Source: Agapanthus africanus
Taxonomy: Eukaryota; Streptophyta; Magnoliopsida; Asparagales; Amaryllidaceae
Assembly (NCBI GenBank): GCA_030015575.1
Contig: CM057338.1
Location: 833,334,353 to 833,398,352, forward strand
Direction of reading: 5' to 3'
Length of the DNA: 64,000 nucleotides
Shown here: in pieces, positions 59,338-64,000 of the stretch
Numbering within the stretch: the stretch's first letter is position 1
How the letters are laid out: each line of letters begins with the position of its first letter
Notes under the pieces: generated by a model
The model's database searches: none
Seen by the model: only the letters and a program-made list of their open reading frames with translations
Told to the model about the DNA's origin: nothing
Position numbers and translations under genes: made by a program

Positions 59338-62300
59338 TTTTTTCCCCCAATCAGAGCAAAACTCTGTTCAAATTTCAAAATTTGAAATGAAGCAGCGCTT
59401 CATAGCAGCGCCAGCGCTGAAAGTCAAAAACTCTGAGGCAGCGCTCACGTGCAAAGCATATGAGCGCTAGCGCCAAGTGCGCTGCACTCTAAGCAGCGCA
59501 CCACATGCAAAGCACGTGAGCGCTAGCGCTAAGAGCGCTGCCCTCTGAGCAGCGCACCACGTGCAAAACACGTGAGCTCTAGCGCTAAGAGCGCTGCACT
59601 CTGAGCAGCGCACCACGTGCAAAACACGTGAGCGCTAGCGCTTAGAGCACTGCACTCTGAGCAGCGCACCACGTGCAAAACACGTGAGCGCTAGCGATAG
59701 AACAAAATGTTCTCGGCCCTTGGATCAAAGATCCAACGAACATGATTAAAAATCATCAATTGACCAGAATAAAATTCTATTAAGGAAACATTCCTCACAA
59801 TCTTTCCAAACAGGAAAGATTGTGCTTTGAAAATCAGCGCACCGTTGGATCAATGATCCGATGGTGATTAAAAATCACCAAAATACAGAATAAATTCTGT
59901 ATGGGAAAAGATTTCTCAATCTTGTTAAAAACAAGAAGATTGCCTTCTGTAAAACAGAAGCCTTAGGATTAAAGATCCAACGGTAGGAAACATCCCCAAA
60001 TCAATTAGAGAAAAGATGTCTTCAACTGATTCAACAAATCAGCCTACCCTATATAAATTCCCCAAGACTTCAAGTCTGATACAGAGGAACCCCTAACAAG
60101 CTTTGAGAAATTTCAAAGAAAAGAGCAAGCTCTGAGAAGAAGGACTTTTCTTCAAGGTAAAAACAGAGAGATAAAAAACATCTCATCAGAAAAAGAACTT
60201 AGTTCTTATGCTAGCTCATAGATCTATAAGAAAACTGTCTTTCACAAAAGAGATCATAACATCTCATTATAAAAAGAGAGGAGAATAATTCAATTCTCTT
60301 AGGATCACAGATCCATAAAGGCAAAGCTTTTCACCAAGAACATAAGAGATTGAAACATCTCCTATAAAATAAGAATTTTGTTCTTAGATCCATGAGACAA
60401 AGTCTCTTATAAGAAAGAATTTAATTCTCAGAACGCAAAGCTGCTTAAAAAGAACCTTAGCGCTCCAAATTTGAAGAAGTGCTTCAGCGCTCCAAATCTT
60501 GTGCACAGCGCTGCAGAGCCCTAGCGCTCCAATTAAATGAAGCGTTTCAGCGCTCTAAATCTAGCGCAAAACGCTGCAGAGTCTTAGCGCTCCAAATTTA
60601 AAGAAGCGCTCTGCGTTCCAAGTCTGGCGCACAGCGCCATGTGCTCCTCATGTGTACGCTATTTCAAAAGAAGCGCTCTGCGCTCATTGACTGGGGCACA
60701 GCGCCAGCGCACCACTTGCTCCTCACGTGTGCGCTGTTTTAAACAAGAGCGCTCTGCACTTATTTACTGGCACTCAGTGCCAAGCGCACCAAGTGCTCCT
60801 CACGTGTGCGCTCTTTCAAACAAGAGCGCTCTGCACTCATTGACTGGCGCACAGCGCCAAGCGCATCACGTGCTCCTCACGTGTGCACTCTTTCAAACAA
60901 GAGCGCTCTGCACTCATTTACTAGCACTCAGCGCCAAGCGCACCACGTGCTCCTCACGTGTGTGCTCTTTCAAACAAGAGCACTCTGCACTCATTGACTG
61001 GCGCACAGCGCCAAGCGCACCACGTGCTCCTCACGTGTGCGCTCTTTCAAACAAGAGCGCTCTGCACTCATTTACTGGCGCTCAGCGCCAAGCGTTCCAC
61101 GTGCTCCTCACGTGTGCGCTCTTTCATAGAAAGCGCTCTGCGCTCATTGATTGGCGCTCTGCGCCAAGCGCGCTACGTGCTCCTTACGTGTGCGCTATCT
61201 CACATAAAGCGCCTTAGCGCTCTGAATCTGGCACTCAGCGCCAAGTTCACCGCGTGCTCCTCACGTGTGTGCTGAGGGAACACAAAGTGTTCTTTAAATA
61301 AAAGCCCCAGATGCATAATGAGTGCTCAGCACTAAATAAACGACAAAGATTGTAAGAGCCCAAACCAATGCTCAGCATTGTTAAATGAAAAGACTGAGCC
61401 CAATTAAACGTTTAACATTTTGACTGAGTGGATCGAGCCCAAATTAGCCACAATCCCTCAGTCAGATTAATTGAGCCCATATGCTCATAAATCTTTGATC
61501 TTAGTCCTAAATTGGACTACAGATCTCCCAACCAATATTGGTTCAAGGGTACATCTCTTCTTTCCTCTGATATGTGTCGTTGTAATCCTTCAACGTTTAC
61601 AGAAAGGTGACGGGTCCCGACTACCAGACATTTTACGGACTGTGGGGTCCTTAAACTCATGGACTATGATGCCATTAAGCTTTATGGACTGTGAGGTCCT
61701 TAAACTCATAGACTATGATGTATTTAAACTTTACAGACTATGACGTCTTTAAACTGGACTATGATGTCCTTAAACTTTACGAACTGTGGGGTCCTTAAAC
61801 TCATGGACTATGATATCCTTAAACTTATGGACCGCAATGTCCCTAAACTAAAACAATATAGCCCAAATGCTCTTTTGTTGGATCTAAATGATCCTGTTGA
61901 GTAGATCTTAGTCTAAAATTAGATTAACGTATCCTCAACAAACGTTTAAGTTGATTTTAGTCTCAAATGAGATTAACGATCCTTAAACCTAACCGAAAAC
62001 CAAATCTAAGAAGATACGGATTTGGACTAATCCACGCCCTACGGGCGACAACATAAATTAGTCTCCGTATACAATCCTTGGGCAACCAAAAATAAAACAA
62101 ACATACCCGACACGAAGTGACCATCTGGAGAAGGAGAAAGTGGTTACCGCGATGCGGTAGCGTAATTAACTGTAGGGGCTTGCGTCTGCAGGGAAGAACG
62201 CCCCCACAATAAAAAACCCCTCATAATGAGGGGGAATCTGACGAAGTCTGCTACATCGGCTGCATCCGTCCAAACCTACGATACATGGTGCCATAAATCA

Positions 62301-62407
62301 AATTGGCATCTTCGGAGAGGTGGACGGATCAAACCAAATAGCATCTGCCACCAAATTCAGGCGAGAGGATCCATCCCGGATCCGTTTCCCAAATTCGGTG
62401 GCGAACA
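59338..62407 (+). repeat. Tat 3' LTR
   Basis: 3070 bp, partner of 38601-41606, ending GGTGGCGAACA and followed by the target duplication gtgcc. It is 64 bp longer than the left copy, mostly because the 56-bp U3 repeat (about 59440-59700) has more units (4-5 against 3). The TATA box is at 60050-60057, the 77-bp array at 60605-61275 and the GGACTATGATGTCC series at 61620-61850. Confidence 0.93.
59440..59700. repeat. 56-bp tandem repeats in Tat U3
   Basis: Units contain GCAGCGCACCACGTGCAAAA, then CACGTGAGCGCTAGCGCT. They are built of nested palindromes (CACGTG, AGCGCT, GCTAGC). There are 4-5 units here and about 3 in the left LTR. They lie upstream of the TATA box, where enhancer repeats are usual. 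Confidence 0.88.
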
Positions 62408-62412
62408 GTGCC

Positions 62413-63063
62413 GCGTTTGTTGACTTCCGTTAAGGCGTAGTGTGCAGTAGCTGATTAGTGCTTATCTGCCGCATGTGATGCGATTGGATTATGGTAGTCG
62501 TACGGCCTTGTTGACCTCCGTCAAGGGTCGTGCGGGTGGGTTTAATTCAATCAAAAAATGAACGGGTTGAACTTCACTAGCGGCCTATGGTTTGTTGACC
62601 TCCGTCAAGGTCATAGGAAGCTAGGGGTAAAAACTATTATCGGAAATTTCCAGTGTTGAAATTTGCAATGAGATTGCATACCTTCTATGTGATAATTGGA
62701 TCCCGATACCCACTGCGAGTAAGAGTTACTCCTGCGAGAATTTTGCACTTTACAATTAGCCGATCAAGTAGTTTTCTAGAAAGGTGTCAATAGGGTTATG
62801 CCCCTGGGAAAACAAGGTTTATTTTAATTAGGTCTGTGCGAAAGCACGGGGAAGCTCTCTCAGAGTACCGATACCTGCCTGGCCGAACGATTGGCGAACC
62901 TGTAAGGTGTAATTAATCCCGGCTAATCTTACCTTTCAGGGTTTGAAGGAAGATTTGATAAAAACGGTGGGAGCCATCCTGATTAGATAAGATAATAAGC
63001 AATCTAATCTTGCAAAGAGCGCACGCAAAGTGATTATCCTTCTCTCTCTCCTGGTAGCGACCA
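62413..63063 (+). mobile_element. Copia-2 internal leader, second part
   Basis: This continues the Copia-2 interior after the Tat element. Three TTGTTGAC-(C/T)TCCGT(C/T)AAGG phrases, each a small inverted repeat, occur at about 62418, 62510 and 62590. The rest is AT-rich with no recognisable gag. It leads into protease remnants. Confidence 0.6.
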
Positions 63064-64000
63064 ATGACATGCCTTAATCAGGATAATAATATGGATGTTT
63101 TGTTCGAACCTACTTATTATACTGGGCTAGGTTCCGCTCTATCTTATAATTGTCATATGTCTGAGCAAGGAATAGGGAAATATACGGATTCCCACGGCAC
63201 CCAAACAAAGAAAAAGCATGTTGATGCATTGTCTTTGGGTGTGTTCATTACCAAGAACTGTTTCTCAGTTTACTCTACGTCCTGGGTATGGGATAACGGA
63301 TCAGGAAGATTTGTTACATTGTCTAAAGACGGGTAGAGAACTGGATAGGGTAATATGTCTCCAAGTAGTAGAGATGGTGCAATTGTTGCAGCCAAAGCAG
63401 TTGGCAAATATCACCTAGTGTTACCAAGAGGCAATACATTGATTCTGAGCGACTGTTATTCCATACCAAAAATATTGTAAATATTTTCCTAGATCAAGTG
63501 TTGATTGGGTAAGGTATGTTGTATAACAGTGTACACATTCTGAATCAAACTACAGTTCTAAACGTACAGAACACACACAAGAGAAACAGTTCAGAAATGA
63601 ACGAAGTCTTCTTATGGCATTGTAGACTGGGTCATATCGATGAAACAAGACTAGCTGAAGTTCCATAAGGATGCATATTTGAATCCGTTCAAATTTATAT
63701 CTTATGAAACTTGCCAGTCATGTCTCAAAAACTAGGTGACAAAATCTCTGTTTACTGGAAACGGAGAAAAATGTACTGAACTCTTGGACAGATACATGGT
63801 GATGTATGCGGTCCTATGTCTATATATGCCAGGGATGGTTCCGCGTACTTTATTATATTCACCGATGTTCTCTCAAGATATAGACATGAGTTCTTGTTGA
63901 AACACAAAACTAAATCTTTTGAGAATTTCAAAGAATATAAGTACGAAGAAGAGAAACAGATGGGTAAAGGTGTTCAAATCCTTCGATATGATCGGGGAAA
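63064..64000 (+). pseudogene. Copia-2 pol remnant: protease and start of integrase (runs off right edge)
   Basis: The plus strand shows a Copia protease region (STSWVWDNGSG at about 63270-63305), the pre-integrase domain with zinc-finger residues (LWHCRLGH near 63615, later CQSC near 63717) and the first part of the integrase core (HGDVCGPMS near 63800, then a YFIIFTD-like stretch). These match Angela/Tork-type Copia elements, in line with the LTR start and primer site of this element. Frames change several times, so it is decayed. Reverse transcriptase and the 3' LTR would lie to the right of the window. Confidence 0.82.

Larger units (their letters stand above)
38601..62407 (+). mobile_element. 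Tat-lineage Ty3/Gypsy retrotransposon (23.8 kb), broken
   Basis: Two LTRs (38601-41606 and 59338-62407) with target duplication gtgcc (38596-38600 and 62408-62412), inserted in the Copia-2 interior. The plus strand carries gag with a long N-terminal extension, protease, RT, RNase H, a second archaeal-type RNase H and integrase without chromodomain. A large antisense gene region lies between integrase and the 3' LTR. The dual RNase H and antisense gene are hallmarks of the Tat lineage (Retand, Grande, Ogre relatives). Coding regions contain more than ten breaks. LTR divergence by eye is several per cent, so it is older than Tekay-B and Tekay-C. The LTR ends are unusual: no TG at the 5' end, but ACA at the 3' end. 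Confidence 0.92.

Overview
The window looks like intergenic DNA from a large, repeat-rich flowering-plant genome. I found no intact host gene, no tRNA or rRNA gene and no CRISPR array. Almost every base belongs to nested LTR retrotransposons. The plant assignment rests on Ty3/Gypsy elements of the chromodomain (Tekay/Del-like) and Tat lineages, a Ty1/Copia element whose LTR begins like Angela/Tork types (TGTTAG...CCCTAGAGGC) with an initiator-Met primer site, and a plant-mobile-domain-like antisense gene inside the Tat element. The species cannot be told from the sequence.

Layout. (1) 1-4698: left part of a Copia element on the minus strand (Copia-1; LTR 2502-4698, leader 1-2489), inserted in the gag of a minus-strand Tekay-like element (Tekay-A: gag remnant 4699-5270, LTR 5499-9644 with a 53-bp minisatellite). 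(2) 9645-10564: an old element with roughly 90-bp imperfect terminal inverted repeats, then about 220 bp of unassigned DNA. (3) 10790 to the window end: a plus-strand Copia element of the same family (Copia-2), opened by two insertions. Its 5' LTR (10790-12606 plus 36155-36532) is split by Tekay-B (12607-36149, target duplication catcc). Its interior (36533-38600, resuming at 62413) is split by a 23.8-kb Tat element (38601-62407, target duplication gtgcc). Copia-2 protease and integrase remnants run off the right edge. (4) Tekay-B is itself split by Tekay-C (19093-30503, target duplication ggtag).

Relative ages, from LTR pairs compared by eye: Tekay-C is youngest (about 0.5% between LTRs), Tekay-B older (a little over 1%), Tat clearly older (several per cent). 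Both Copia copies must predate what is inserted in them. Tekay-C has very similar LTRs around a shrunken, decayed interior, which suggests a non-autonomous element moved by a relative.

Points most worth attention: a 72-75 bp block with splice-site-like borders kept in three diverged Tekay LTR types; a TATA-equipped, intron-containing antisense transcription unit in the Tat element; a three-block array of five ordered hairpin phrases with changing but mostly still-pairing stems in the Tat non-coding interior; a doubled primer-binding site in Copia-1; and a mosaic LTR in Tekay-A. All elements are treated as fossils and no repaired products are proposed.
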